Assembly (NCBI RefSeq): GCF_001748285.1
Contig: NZ_BDGT01000014.1
Location: forward strand, 1-64,000
Origin: Thermogemmatispora onikobensis
Lineage (GTDB): Bacteria > Chloroflexota > Ktedonobacteria > Ktedonobacterales > Ktedonobacteraceae
Direction: 5' to 3'
DNA: 64,000 bases
Part shown: one piece after another, positions 41,821-53,496 of the stretch
Layout of the letters: every line of letters starts with the position of its first letter
How positions within the stretch are numbered: position 1 is the stretch's first letter
The notes under the pieces: generated by a model
What the model was told of the DNA's origin: nothing
Seen by the model: only the letters and a program-made list of their open reading frames with translations
Database searches by the model: none
Made by a program: the position numbers and the translations under genes

Positions 41821-43587
41821 CTAGTGAGGCACGATCGGCAGAACAACATAGGAAGGGTGCTCGCGATTATGGAGAATCGTCTGCTGAGCGGGGATCATCT
41901 CGGCGCTAGCCCCCAGTGGCTGGCCAGTATTCGGGTTGCGGTCCCAGCGGGGGAAATTGCTGCTGGTGATATCCAGGCGGATGCGGTGGCCTGCTTTAAA
42001 GAGATTGCTGGTCGACCACAGATCGATGACATATTCATACGCTTTGCCAGGCTCGATCAGCGAGGGGTCGCCGCCTCGTGGCGCATGGCGGTAGCGGGCC
42101 CGAATGATGCCGTCGGTCAGATTCTGAGCGTAGCCATCGGGATGGACATCGACCAGGCGTGCGACAAAGTCGGTATCGGGAGCGCTGGAGGCAGCCCACA
42201 AGTGGACGCGGATGGGGCCGGTGACCTCCAGGTCCTCCTGCAGGGGGGCGCTGGTATAGACCAGGACATCGTGGCGGCTCTCTGTGGGTCGCTGGTCGAA
42301 GGGGCCAGCGGGGTACTCGGGAGCCATCAGCAAAGCGCCGCCGCGCGTGATGACCGGGTGAGCTGGGTCGTAGGTATACTGATCGGCGCTCTCGTCCTCT
42401 GGCGGCTCAGTAGAGAGGGTGCCATCACCGTCAAGGGTATTAGCGTGGCCCTGGCTGTGCAGGTAGTAGCGTGTCTCGACGGCGCGGGCCAGGGGCCACT
42501 CCTGCTCATCGCGCCAGACATTGGCCCCCATCACGAAGATCTTGAGCGGGGCCTCCTGGGCGATACCATTCTCGATACCCTTGAGCCAATAGTCGAACCA
42601 GCGCAGCTGATAGGTCATGAAATCCTGCTGCAGATTAATAAAAGCGGTAGTCGAAGCGAAGCCGAAAGTCTGCTCGCCGATCAGGGTTCCTTGCGAGGTA
42701 TGAGCCCAGGGACCGATCAGCAGCTTACTCTGGCGGGCCTGGGGGGTAGCACCGCGCTGACGCATCGCGGTGAAGTGCTCCAGTGTATCCTGCAAGAAGA
42801 TATCGTACCAGCCGCCGCCACTGAAAGCTGGTGCGGTCACCCGGTCGTGCTTCCCGCTGATATTCATATATTCGGCGGCGGCGCGCTGCATTGGAAACTC
42901 CAGGGCCAGGAAGAAGGCAGGTGCAATCTCCTGGGTTTTCAGCGGGCGAAAATCCTTGAGGGGCAACGACCAATAGCCTTCCTTGCCCAGGGCGTCCATC
43001 TCCTTCGTCCAGAGGGCGATGGCCCGTCCCAGGGCCTGGGGATCGTTGCGGTACCGGCGCATCAGCACGTCCATCCCCATCTGCAGCTGCCAATGGGCCA
43101 TTGTGCCCAGCTCCAAGGCGCCGCCCCGGAAGACCACCCCATTAAAGGGATCGCTCCAGGTGAAGAGCGGGATCATCGTCTTCAGGGCTGGGGGCTGCTC
43201 GACCGCTGCCGACCACTGAGTGAAACCGAAATAGGAAGCGCCGTATGTCCCTACCTGGCCATTGCTATAGGGCAGGCGCGCTGCCCATTCGATTGTATCG
43301 AAGCCGTCGCGGGCCTCGTTGGCCATCGGCACCCAGTCGCCTTCGGAAGTGAAGCGTCCGCGTGTATCCTGCACGATGACCACGTAGCCGCGCCTGGCGG
43401 CCTGGGTGGGGTCCAGGATTGCGCTTGCCAGCGGCAGATCCTTGCCGTAAGGCAGGCGTGTCAGCAGCACCGGCCACTGTCCTTCGCCAGCCGGTCGGTA
43501 GATATTCGCGCGCAGCGTCGTCCCATCGCGCATGCGGGCGGGGACATCATAGTCTACGATGACTTGCTGACCCGGTTGCGTTGTCAT
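41821..43587 (-). CDS. CocE/NonD-family hydrolase (X-Pro dipeptidyl-peptidase S15 type)
   Basis: Serine hydrolase of 588 residues. The catalytic domain starts VPARMRDGTTLRANIYRP and VLLTRLPYGKD; the nucleophile elbow is GTYGASYFGFTQW. The acid/base region includes GPWAHTSQGTLIGE with the histidine. The C-terminal jelly-roll PepX domain is seen in GAALL...PLQEDLEVTGPIRVHLWAASSAPDTDFVARLVDVHPDGYAQNLTDG. Relatives hydrolyse cocaine esters, cephalosporin esters or X-Pro peptides; the substrate here is unknown. ATG 43587 is chosen by AAGGAG 12 nt upstream. It is divergent from an IclR regulator, which probably controls it. A long antisense frame exists but is a shadow. Confidence 0.9.
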   Translation of the reverse strand: MTTQPGQQVIVDYDVPARMRDGTTLRANIYRPAGEGQWPVLLTRLPYGKDLPLASAILDPTQAARRGYVVIVQDTRGRFTSEGDWVPMANEARDGFDTIEWAARLPYSNGQVGTYGASYFGFTQWSAAVEQPPALKTMIPLFTWSDPFNGVVFRGGALELGTMAHWQLQMGMDVLMRRYRNDPQALGRAIALWTKEMDALGKEGYWSLPLKDFRPLKTQEIAPAFFLALEFPMQRAAAEYMNISGKHDRVTAPAFSGGGWYDIFLQDTLEHFTAMRQRGATPQARQSKLLIGPWAHTSQGTLIGEQTFGFASTTAFINLQQDFMTYQLRWFDYWLKGIENGIAQEAPLKIFVMGANVWRDEQEWPLARAVETRYYLHSQGHANTLDGDGTLSTEPPEDESADQYTYDPAHPVITRGGALLMAPEYPAGPFDQRPTESRHDVLVYTSAPLQEDLEVTGPIRVHLWAASSAPDTDFVARLVDVHPDGYAQNLTDGIIRARYRHAPRGGDPSLIEPGKAYEYVIDLWSTSNLFKAGHRIRLDITSSNFPRWDRNPNTGQPLGASAEMIPAQQTILHNREHPSYVVLPIVPH

Positions 43588-43753
43588 AGATGCTGAAACT
43601 CCTTCCTGCAGATGCCTACCTACCTTTGTGGCTGTGGCCGCCTGGCCGGCCAGAGGCGACCAGGCCAGGTCGAACCAGAGCTGACGAGGCCCCACACGCA
43701 GGGCCTGAGTGATCATGGTGTATGATACAACGCCTCACGAGGAGAATGCCAGT

Positions 43754-43783
43754 CTTGACACTCCCTCAGCCGTCTGACTATAC
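43754..43783 (+). promoter_or_regulatory. promoter of the iclR-family gene
   Basis: TTGACA (43754-43759), 18-nt spacer, TATACT (43778-43783), in the divergent region shared with the S15-type hydrolase gene. Confidence 0.7.
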
Positions 43784-43854
43784 TGCCACTCATCAATTGT
43801 GGGACACTCTATTCCGGCAGGCGAACCAGGCAGGCCGGTATAAGGGGGAGACGT

Positions 43855-44640
43855 ATGCGGCATGGAGCGCCCCTGGATGGCGAAAAGACTGTCCAGATTG
43901 TCCATCGGATCGCCAGTGTGCTGCGCGCCTTTCATAGTCGCCGTTTGCTAGGGATCACTGACCTGGCCCAGGCGACGGGCCTGCCCAAGTCGACGACCCA
44001 TCGTTTGGTGACAGCCCTGGTGAATGAGGGTTTACTGATTCAGGATGAAGATACGCATAAGTACGGTTTGAGCTTGCATGTTACCGCCCTGAGCGCGAGC
44101 GTCCTGAGTTCTCATGCAGTACGTAAAGTGGCCCGGCCCATCCTGATGGAGTTGCGTGACCAGACGCGCGAATCGGTCCATCTGGCCGTGCTTGAAGGGG
44201 TGGAGGTGGTCATTATCGATACAGAGGATTCTTATTTCTTTGTGCGCGTCGTGAATGTGCCAGGCCAGCATCTACCAGCACATGCGGTGTCGACCGGCAA
44301 GGTGTTGTTGGCCTATCAGTGGGAGCATCGCCTCAGCGAGCTGATTGGGCAGATCAAGCTGGAGCGCTACACGGAGCGGACGATCACCGATCCTCGACGC
44401 TTTATCGAGGAGCTGCGTCGGGTGCGGATGCAGGGCTATGCGGTCTCAAGTGGCGAGCTGGAGGAAGGCGTCGATGCGGTGGCTGCGCCCATTTTTGACC
44501 ATCTTGGGGCAGCCGTAGCTGCCGTCTCGATTGGGGGACCAAGCGAGCGCTTTCATCCACGTCTCTCCGACTTTATTGAGGCGGCCGTGCACGCGGGCCA
44601 ACGCATCACTCAGGCCCTGCGCTATGTGGGCTGGAACTAG
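43855..44640 (+). CDS. IclR-family transcriptional regulator
   Basis: 261 residues. N-terminal winged HTH: VQIVHRIASVLRAFHSRRLLGITDLAQATGLPKSTTHRLVTALVNEGLL. C-terminal effector domain: HLPAHAVSTGKVLLAY (effector-loop motif), GYAVSSGELEEGVDAVAAPIFDHLGAAVAAVSIGGPSERF. These are the standard IclR motifs, and the length is normal. The divergent hydrolase gene is its most likely target, in response to a small organic acid (inference). An alternative start inside the first 10 codons is possible; GGGGGAGA precedes ATG 43855. Confidence 0.94.
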   Translation: MRHGAPLDGEKTVQIVHRIASVLRAFHSRRLLGITDLAQATGLPKSTTHRLVTALVNEGLLIQDEDTHKYGLSLHVTALSASVLSSHAVRKVARPILMELRDQTRESVHLAVLEGVEVVIIDTEDSYFFVRVVNVPGQHLPAHAVSTGKVLLAYQWEHRLSELIGQIKLERYTERTITDPRRFIEELRRVRMQGYAVSSGELEEGVDAVAAPIFDHLGAAVAAVSIGGPSERFHPRLSDFIEAAVHAGQRITQALRYVGWN

Positions 44641-45087
44641 GAAGGAAGCGGCTGACAGCTACGAGCGGCGGAGCAGCAGGGCTGCCAGCCGTCGTGTCTC
44701 TCTCTTTCTGCTGGAGGGCCTACAAAGGCTGGCGATGGGCGCGTTGTCTCCAGGCGGCAGATCGGAATATCCTACGGTGTCTGTGGGATTGTGGTATGCT
44801 ACAATCAGTGTGGGAGGGAAGAGGAAAGCGCACTCTATTCGTCCAGTGCCTGTGCCTGATCCACCTCGCCTCTTACCTGGTCTCAGCCTCTGCCACGGCC
44901 CGAAGCGCGCCCGGCTGTCCTGCCCGCGAGCTGCCCATGTGGGGGAGCCTGGGTGAGGTTGTACTGGTTTGTGGGTGAGCGAGTCAGTCAGGCTTGGGCG
45001 GAGTCAGGGGCGGCGCCTTGCCCACTTGTCTGCCTGCTTACCCTGCAAGCAAGAGCGGAGCGAGAACGGAGAACTGGATGCTGGTCC
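44641..45087. other. intergenic region upstream of the FHA gene
   Basis: About 450 nt. A TATGCTACAAT sequence near 44797-44807 could be a -10 region for the FHA gene, but no clear -35 is seen. No gene or RNA recognised. Confidence 0.4.
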
Positions 45088-45849
45088 ATGCGGAATGTGT
45101 TTTGGTTGATGCGTACTCGGGAACACAGACGCCTCAGCGAGGAGTGCCGCCAGATGTTGCGAGAGTCTTCAGAGCAGCCAGGGGTCGCCTATTTGGTGAT
45201 TCATCGCGAGCCGTTGCCGAACAAGCGTGTTGAGCTGTGGAATGAGTGTACCACTATAGGTCGCAGCCGTGACTGCGATATTTTCCTGGAGGATGTCAGC
45301 GTCCATCGCCGGCAGGCGAGCATTCTGTACACACCTCAAGGTTACCTGCTGCGCGATGATCATGGAAGTGGCGATAGCTTTGTAAATGGACGTCCCGTCA
45401 AGCAGGTACTCCTGCATGATGGAGACGAGCTGCGTTTTGGCAATACTCGTCTGACCTTTTATGCCCATGAAGGTACCCGCCCCTTCCAGCTGGCCTCTTC
45501 GCGAGGGAAAGAGCTGCATTTGACCAGGCAGCCCGATCCTGCAACCAGTGTGATTGCGCGTCTGGAACTGGGCAGCGTCAGGGGAGTCCCACGGACCTTT
45601 GAGCTGTTGCCCGAGATGACAATTGGCCGTAGTCGCGATTGCGATCTCTTCTTGGAAGATCTGACAGTCAGTCGTCTGCATGCCACGGTCCGCCAGTTGC
45701 CAGATGGCCAGTACGAGCTGGAAGATCGACGTTCAGCCACAGGCACTTTTGTCAATGGTCAGCGCATCTCGCGCTGTATCCTCAAAGATGGGGATGTTAT
45801 CCAGATCGGCAATCATCGCATCATTTTTCGCCTGGTACCTCCTTCCTGA
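45088..45849 (+). CDS. double FHA-domain protein
   Basis: 253 residues with two forkhead-associated domains, which bind phosphothreonine peptides. FHA1 (about 35-125): TTIGRSRDCDIFLEDVSVHRRQASI...DSFVNGRPV. FHA2 (about 150-250): MTIGRSRDCDLFLEDLTVSRLHATV...GTFVNGQRI. Both keep the GRS and SxxH/SxxR-type phosphothreonine contacts, FHA1 with HRRQ in place of SRxH. It is a plausible reader for Ser/Thr kinases encoded elsewhere in the window. The exact start is uncertain (ATG 45088, or 45109); the frame is open further upstream without a family signature. Its 3' end overlaps the convergent NadD-like gene by 29 bp. Confidence 0.85.
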   Translation: MRNVFWLMRTREHRRLSEECRQMLRESSEQPGVAYLVIHREPLPNKRVELWNECTTIGRSRDCDIFLEDVSVHRRQASILYTPQGYLLRDDHGSGDSFVNGRPVKQVLLHDGDELRFGNTRLTFYAHEGTRPFQLASSRGKELHLTRQPDPATSVIARLELGSVRGVPRTFELLPEMTIGRSRDCDLFLEDLTVSRLHATVRQLPDGQYELEDRRSATGTFVNGQRISRCILKDGDVIQIGNHRIIFRLVPPS

Positions 45850-46645
45850 GCACGGCTGCAACAGCTCGCAAGTGTTCCTCGTAGGGGTCAGGCGCACCTG
45901 GGGCTGCTGGCGCCTCGTAGGCGTGAGTCTCCCGAACGAAGCGCAGGACCTCTGAGGGGACCTCGTGGGCGTGGGCTGCCGGATTCTGACGCACACGGGT
46001 CGAGGAGATGTCTCGATAGGCCGGGTCGAAGGGCAGGGCCTGGACCGCGTCGGCGAATTGGCGATTCTCGGGCCGCGCCAGGAGCGCACGTAGCTCCTCT
46101 TCGCCATTGCTCCCTCGCGGAGCCACCAGCAGATGCGCCAGACGGAACAGCTCATGCAGGGCCGCATCGCGATCGCGATAGTAGCGCGCATCAAAAATCT
46201 GTACAATCTTGTCAAAGCCGACCAGGAAGGTGAGACGACTGACCCCCGGAAAGCTACGGTGTACTGCCTCTGCCTGCTCGACGTAGAGGCCGCGATTAAA
46301 CAGCAGCAGACCCACGCCCGGCAGCTCGTGCTGCAGAAGCTGTTGCAGTAATACCAGGCGATCCAGCAGGGTAGGGCGCTCGACATGCTCCTTATCGACG
46401 ATCTGCTTGCTGAGAGCCGCGTAGACCAAAACGTCGGCACCACCGTGCTCCTGGGCCTTGTGCAGCAAAGCCAGGTGAGCTGTTGTCGGAGGATTGAAGG
46501 AGGCAGGGAAGACAATGATATGGCCTTGTGGCTCTGCCGAAGGGGGTACAACGATCACTGTCGGCGGCTCGTGTGGATCAAGTTGCTCTAGCAAAGCCTG
46601 GAGAGCGCGGTACTGCTCCTGTAGCTCAACAGCTATCTGTCCCAT
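45821..46645 (-). CDS. NadD-like nicotinate-nucleotide adenylyltransferase family protein
   Basis: Nucleotidyltransferase-fold protein of 274 residues. The nucleotide-binding motif reads FPASFNPPTTAHLALL (T/HxxH), and the C-terminal motif reads RDISSTRVRQN (ISSTxxR), as in NadD and related cytidylyl/adenylyltransferases. It is longer than typical NadD (about 200), with an N-terminal helical extension (about 45 residues) and a long centre, and no substrate-defining motif can be read, so exact substrate is not certain. Start ATG 46645 has GAGGAG about 11 nt upstream. It is convergent and overlapping with the FHA gene. Confidence 0.8.
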   Translation of the reverse strand: MGQIAVELQEQYRALQALLEQLDPHEPPTVIVVPPSAEPQGHIIVFPASFNPPTTAHLALLHKAQEHGGADVLVYAALSKQIVDKEHVERPTLLDRLVLLQQLLQHELPGVGLLLFNRGLYVEQAEAVHRSFPGVSRLTFLVGFDKIVQIFDARYYRDRDAALHELFRLAHLLVAPRGSNGEEELRALLARPENRQFADAVQALPFDPAYRDISSTRVRQNPAAHAHEVPSEVLRFVRETHAYEAPAAPGAPDPYEEHLRAVAAVLRKEVPGEK

Positions 46646-46872
46646 GCGCTGCTTGCTCCTCGTCACTATCTGCCTGACACCGCTTGGTGAGGGTACTGCT
46701 AGCGAGCCAGGGTACGGCTGCTTCTTTAAGCATAGCACATGCCAGGGAGGGTGAGGAGAGGAAGCCTGGCCCAAGAGGGCGCAGCCTGATCTTCGGGGGC
46801 AGTCGCGAACTGGCAGAAGCTGGTAGGAGGCCAGTCGGAGCGTGTCCTGCGAAGCAGTTAGCTTCTTCCTGG

Positions 46873-47349
46873 CTAGCGGAGCCGATCGCGGAAGGCGGCG
46901 ATCTGCGCGCTATGTTCGCGCTTGTGGCCGTAGTACATATACACGATCAGGTCATCGAGCGAGTAGGGGTCACCATACCAGGGCAAGGTGCCCGCCTGGC
47001 GGCAGGTTTCCGCCGGGATGCGCGTGATCAGCTCCATAGTGCGCTCATGCGCTGAGACATACTCCTGGAGCACCTCGGCAAAACTGGATGTCCGGCGCAT
47101 TGCCACCTCGGTCTCGTTAAACTGCGGTCCCAGCTCGGTAAAGCGCCCCAGATAGGGAGTAGGATCGTCTTCGAGGAAAGAGATCAGGACATCGACCAGC
47201 ACCAATTCATACGAGGCAAGGTGAGCGATGAGATCTTTGACGGACCAGACTCCGCAGGCTCCACTCTGCTCACGTGCCGACTCGGGAAAGCCTTCCAGAG
47301 TCTTCATGACGGTCAAATGGCCGTATTTTAAGACATCGCTCGCGTTCAT
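46873..47349 (-). CDS. DinB/maleylpyruvate-isomerase-like four-helix protein
   Basis: 158 residues of the DinB/MDMPI four-helix bundle. Signature elements are WSVKDLIAHLASYELVLVDVL (helix 2 with the first metal histidine) and YSLDDLIVYMYYGHKREHSAQIAAFRD (helix 4 with HxxxH). Such proteins bind a divalent metal and may be thiol-dependent transferases; function here is unknown. Start ATG 47349 is set by GAGGAGG upstream; the in-frame extension to 47457 is unlikely. Confidence 0.85.
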   Translation of the reverse strand: MNASDVLKYGHLTVMKTLEGFPESAREQSGACGVWSVKDLIAHLASYELVLVDVLISFLEDDPTPYLGRFTELGPQFNETEVAMRRTSSFAEVLQEYVSAHERTMELITRIPAETCRQAGTLPWYGDPYSLDDLIVYMYYGHKREHSAQIAAFRDRLR

Positions 47350-47571
47350 TGTTTCTTCCTCCTCTGCACGCTGGCCAGAGACAACCGCTGGTGACCCGCT
47401 AGGGAAGTGATAGTCTTTCTCCCTTCCAGCCTTGCAACCGGGATCTGCCCACCGCATCGCAACGACCTCATAAGCCTAACCGACAGCGTCCCACCTTGTA
47501 AACCACAGAAGTACTGGCGGCTGAAAAGGAAAAGTCCCCAAAGCCAGAGGCCGTCTTCTCAGCAAGGGCAT

Positions 47572-47628
47572 GAGCAGCCAGCGGCCTCGCCGGGCCGCGC
47601 ACCCAAAGCGAGGCGTCCCTGGCTGCTC
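47572..47628 (-). terminator. nested stem-loop downstream of the aconitase gene
   Basis: GAGCAGCCAG (47572-47581) pairs with CTGGCTGCTC (47619-47628), and inside it GCCTCGC (47584-47590) pairs with GCGAGGC (47608-47614). It is about 92 nt past the acnA stop, with no U-tract. The rest of 47350-47720 holds nothing recognised. Confidence 0.55.
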
Positions 47629-47720
47629 TCCAGGTCTGCGGGTATCCCCCAGCAGAAGATGCCTTTGAGCCTGCAGAGGCTGGTCACCCTGGTTGGGGGC
47701 TGGCAGGACCGCGGGCTGGC

Positions 47721-50414
<2,694 letters not shown>

Positions 50415-50480
50415 GCTCTTCTGTCCTCTATCCTCTCATAGGTTCGCGATCTTGGGGAAAATCAGGACTGGTATGGTCGC

Positions 50481-50576
50481 TAGGGGAGTGAAGCTGAGAG
50501 AGAAGCGCAATCGGTAGCAAGTGCGTAGAGTCCACTGTATCAGGACTGGGGCCACCGCATCTAAGGAACTCCCCTA
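50481..50576 (-). other. inverted repeat in the acnA leader
   Basis: TAGGGGAGT (50481-50489) and ACTCCCCTA (50568-50576) are perfect inverted copies 78 nt apart, inside the predicted leader. The pair could close a leader stem. Confidence 0.4.
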
Positions 50577-50644
50577 CGCCACTCGGGTTTCCTGTCCGCC
50601 AGCGTAGCGATGGGTGACGGCTACAACAGTATCCAGCTTCATTA

Positions 50645-50674
50645 ATTATAATGGATGAGCAAGAGCCACGGCAA
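50645..50674 (-). promoter_or_regulatory. promoter of acnA
   Basis: Minus strand TTGCCG (50669-50674), 18-nt spacer, TATAAT (50645-50650). Start near 50638. Confidence 0.55.
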
Positions 50675-50830
50675 GCGTGCGGGAACTCCTAACCTGTATC
50701 GTACCGTCTCACAGCCGCAGGAGACCGGGGGTGGGCCAGCGCTGCTGGAGGAGATAGGAAGAGAGAGCTAGTGGAGAGAGGAGAGAGGCAGAAAAGAGGT
50801 GGGGGTCCGAGAGTGCCAGCGTGTCCGATA

Positions 50831-51017
50831 GAAGCTTACACAACGAAGAGTGAACACCGCACGGAGAGACAAAGATGCTACTCGTTTCAAAACCCGCAAC
50901 GGGCACAAAGACCGTTCCGAGCACCGGCGATGAGCCGTCGATAATCTTGGCCCCCGTAGCCAGGTCCCGGTCCCTGGCTAGAGCTTACCGTCGACCCATC
51001 GAACCGCAGTAAGCTTC
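50831..51017. ncRNA. candidate structured RNA (no known family recognised)
   Basis: A gene-free stretch of 790 nt contains nested stems. GAAGCTTAC (50831-50839) and GTAAGCTTC (51009-51017) could close a 187-nt domain with a 9-bp helix. Inside are CCCG-CAA-CGGG (50893-50903), CGGC-GATGA-GCCG (50925-50937), and an 8-bp hairpin TAGCCAGG/CCTGGCTA (50957-50964, 50973-50980). AGCTTAC (50982-50988) can pair with the same 3' arm as the outer helix, giving two alternative folds. Strand is undetermined. Flanks: histidine kinase gene end and acnA promoter. This is based on pairing only. Confidence 0.35.
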
Positions 51018-51205
51018 CATGAACACTGGCAGCTTCCCGGACCCCACCCAGTTATTACTATGCGTCATTGCCTGGCAAAACGCATCAGCAGATGTACCTA
51101 ATCGTCTTCGAGCAGCAATGTGGGAAGCGCTTTCTGCTGGGAGAGAGGGGCAAATGGTCTGACCTGTCCGGGTCTGGCCTAGTGGGGGGAGCGATGAGAG
51201 GGACG

Positions 51206-52780
51206 CTAGTGCGGTGAGTGAGGGCTCTGCTGTTCAGGAGGCAAGGGCAGCGAGAGGCGGATGGTGCAGCCCTGACCGGGGGCTGACTCGATTGCCAGCG
51301 TTGCGCCGATCAAAGCTGCGCGTTCGCGCATCCCGAGCAGTCCCAGGCCTCCCTGGGAGCCGTGTTCGCGTCCCGTGTCGACCTGCTCAGGGGAGAAGCC
51401 ACGGCCATTATCGCTCACAGCCACTGTCAAGCAATTGGGGAGGTAGGCCACATGCAGCCAGGCCTGGCTGGCCTGTGAGTGGCGCCAGACGTTTGAGAGC
51501 GCCTCCTGAACGATGCGAAAGACAGCGATCTCTGCCTCTGAAGAAGTCGGGCGAGGCTCGCCCGAGCAACTGAAGGCACAGGGAACGCCGCGTTCGGCAG
51601 AGCTGTCGCTGAGCCACTCCAGAGCTGCATGCAGACCCAGGTCATCCAGCACTGAGGGGCGCAGATCGCGGCAGGCGCGGCGCACGCCCTCCAGTGTACG
51701 ATCGGCCAGATTCTGCAGGCTGGCATGCCACTCCAGATCTTTCTCTGGCAGCTGGAGCTGGCGCATAGCGCGCCCCAACCCATCCAGGCCGAGAGAGAGG
51801 GCGATCAGGGCCTGAGCCGTATCGTCATGCAGCTCGCGGGCCAGGCGGCGGCGCTCCTCCTCCTGTACGCGCGTAATCAGAGAAGCGTAGTCGCGTAGCT
51901 CATCCTGGCGCCGACGGGCGCTGCGCAGGTCTTCGAGCGCGCGCTGCAGCTCATTGGTCTGGATGCTCAAGCGCGTACTCACCAGGGCCAGGTAGTAAAT
52001 AGCGAAGAGCGGCACCAAGAAGAAGAGCCAGGCCAGCTCGGCGGCCGCATCGTCGAAGATGTCGACCACAGGCAAGAGCGGGCCGACGCTCAGCACCAGA
52101 GCCTGAAAGCGCAGAAAAGGAGAAGCCAGGTAAGCGCGCCAGGCGGCCCCGGCGGGTCGTCCGGACCAACGGAACATTACCGGCAGGGCGATCAGAGCGA
52201 TGAGGATCATCATCACCACAGCGGCCAGCACGCTGCCGAGCAGCTCATTGGTTTCGGCCAGGCGTCCACTGTGCTGGAGAGGCAGATGCGTGCTGCCGGC
52301 CATCCAGACATAGACCGAGCCGGCCAGGAAGACGATCAAGCCTGTACTGGCCAGGCGATAGCAAGCCTCGCTCCATGAGATGAAGCCGCGTGCCAGCGTA
52401 TAGCCCTGGAGGACCAGCTGGGTGATGAGGGCTGTCAAGACGGCGGCGGGCACACTAATCAGCACGCTGGCGGCCAGATAGAAGGGGGCAGTGATGTCGA
52501 AGAGAAAGAGCGGGCGCCAGGTATCCAAGACCTGCTGCTGGGTATTTTTGGGATCGGCCAGTTCGGAGCGCAGCAGACGGAGCAACGAGTAGCGTCCCAG
52601 CAGGGCCAGCAGGGAGGTCAGGGCGACCAGGCTATAGATCGCACGTGGGCCGTAAAAATTGGGAACTGGTCGGTAGTTGTGGATAGACCAGAGCAGCAGA
52701 GGCAAAACAATGGCCAGAGAGAGCGCGATCACCAGCAGCCGTAGTGGTGAGAACTGTGCCTGCTTGAGCATGGTTCTCAT
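51206..52780 (-). CDS. sensor histidine kinase (HisKA_3, NarL/LiaS type)
   Basis: 524 residues. About seven TM helices occupy residues 10-270. A coiled linker then leads to the dimerisation/phosphorylation helix EERRRLARELHDDTAQALIALSLGLDGL, with His in ELHDD. The HATPase domain shows VFRIVQEALSNVWRHSQA (N box), VAVSDNGRGF (G1) and GGLGLLGMRERAALIGATL (G2). The many TM helices without a clear sensor loop suggest sensing within the membrane. Its start overlaps the stop of the response regulator gene by 4 nt, so the two are co-translated. Confidence 0.93.
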   Translation of the reverse strand: MRTMLKQAQFSPLRLLVIALSLAIVLPLLLWSIHNYRPVPNFYGPRAIYSLVALTSLLALLGRYSLLRLLRSELADPKNTQQQVLDTWRPLFLFDITAPFYLAASVLISVPAAVLTALITQLVLQGYTLARGFISWSEACYRLASTGLIVFLAGSVYVWMAGSTHLPLQHSGRLAETNELLGSVLAAVVMMILIALIALPVMFRWSGRPAGAAWRAYLASPFLRFQALVLSVGPLLPVVDIFDDAAAELAWLFFLVPLFAIYYLALVSTRLSIQTNELQRALEDLRSARRRQDELRDYASLITRVQEEERRRLARELHDDTAQALIALSLGLDGLGRAMRQLQLPEKDLEWHASLQNLADRTLEGVRRACRDLRPSVLDDLGLHAALEWLSDSSAERGVPCAFSCSGEPRPTSSEAEIAVFRIVQEALSNVWRHSQASQAWLHVAYLPNCLTVAVSDNGRGFSPEQVDTGREHGSQGGLGLLGMRERAALIGATLAIESAPGQGCTIRLSLPLPPEQQSPHSPH

Positions 52781-53496
52781 TGACTATCGTAGGTATCCTG
52801 GAGTGAGATCATTCCCTGGCGGAGGGCCTGGAGCACGGCCTCGGTGCGCGAGCCAACCTGCATTTTCTGGAAGATATTGGCCAGGTGGCTATGGACAGTA
52901 CGGATACTCAGACCCAGGCGGCGCGCGATCTCTTTATTAGGCAGGCCACGGGCGGCCAGACGCAGGACGTCAAACTCGCGCTCGCTGAGCAGGTCCGAAG
53001 AGCGCTGAGCTGGGTGACTGCTGCGGTTCGTCAGGCGGCGCATCATCTTCTCTGTCAGCGATGGCTGCAGCACCGACTCGCCGCGGGCCACAGCGCGGAT
53101 CGCATTCACCAGCTCCTGGCCGTGGACATTCTTCAGCAGGAAGCCGGCGGCTCCCGCCTCCAGCAGGGCGATCAAGTACTGCTCATCGTCGTAGGCGGAG
53201 AGCACCAGGACAGCCGTTTTAGGACAGTGGGCCTTGATCTGGCGAGTGGCCTCGATTCCTCCCATGCCGGGCATAGCGATGTCCATGATGGCAATATCGG
53301 GATTCAGGCGCCGAGCGGCCTCTACCGCCTCCTCGCCACTCGCCGCCTCAGCTACCACTGAGACATCGCTCTCTGCCTCAAGCAAGCGCCGTGTTCCCTC
53401 GCGCACCAGGGCGTGGTCGTCGGCGAGCAGCACGCGGATCACCCGCTGCTCCTCATGCTCGCCGTTGACTGCGCCGGGAGCGGTCTGTGTTGTCAT
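52777..53496 (-). CDS. NarL/LuxR-family response regulator
   Basis: 239 residues, partner of the adjacent kinase. Receiver: RVIRVLLADDHALVREG (acidic pair), phospho-acceptor D72 in AIMDIAMPGMG, VLVLSAYDDE and the lysine in GFLLKNVHG. C-terminal LuxR HTH: LSEREFDVLRLAARGLPNKEIARRLGLSIRTVHSHLANIFQKMQVGSRTEAV. ATG 53496 gives a normal N-terminus with AGGA upstream; the frame is open to 53556. A TATAGT box on the minus strand (53614-53619) may be its -10. Confidence 0.94.
   Translation of the reverse strand: MTTQTAPGAVNGEHEEQRVIRVLLADDHALVREGTRRLLEAESDVSVVAEAASGEEAVEAARRLNPDIAIMDIAMPGMGGIEATRQIKAHCPKTAVLVLSAYDDEQYLIALLEAGAAGFLLKNVHGQELVNAIRAVARGESVLQPSLTEKMMRRLTNRSSHPAQRSSDLLSEREFDVLRLAARGLPNKEIARRLGLSIRTVHSHLANIFQKMQVGSRTEAVLQALRQGMISLQDTYDSQ

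Noticed and set aside
41770-43596. Long plus-strand open frame opposite the S15-type hydrolase
   Set aside because: It is the antisense of a clear hydrolase with catalytic motifs; its sequence has no family signature and comes from high GC codon bias.
50481-50576. Small transposon (MITE) from the 9-bp inverted repeat
   Set aside because: No target-site duplication flanks the repeats and no second copy was noticed in the window; treated as a leader feature.
50709-50924. Minus-strand frame of 71 codons upstream of acnA
   Set aside because: No ribosome-binding site, no homology signal, and composition resembles non-coding sequence; the same stretch is better explained by RNA pairing.
50880-50925. 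CRISPR-like repeat end (TTTTGAAAC on the minus strand)
   Set aside because: Only one copy is seen in the region, with no spacers or cas genes, so it does not qualify as an array.
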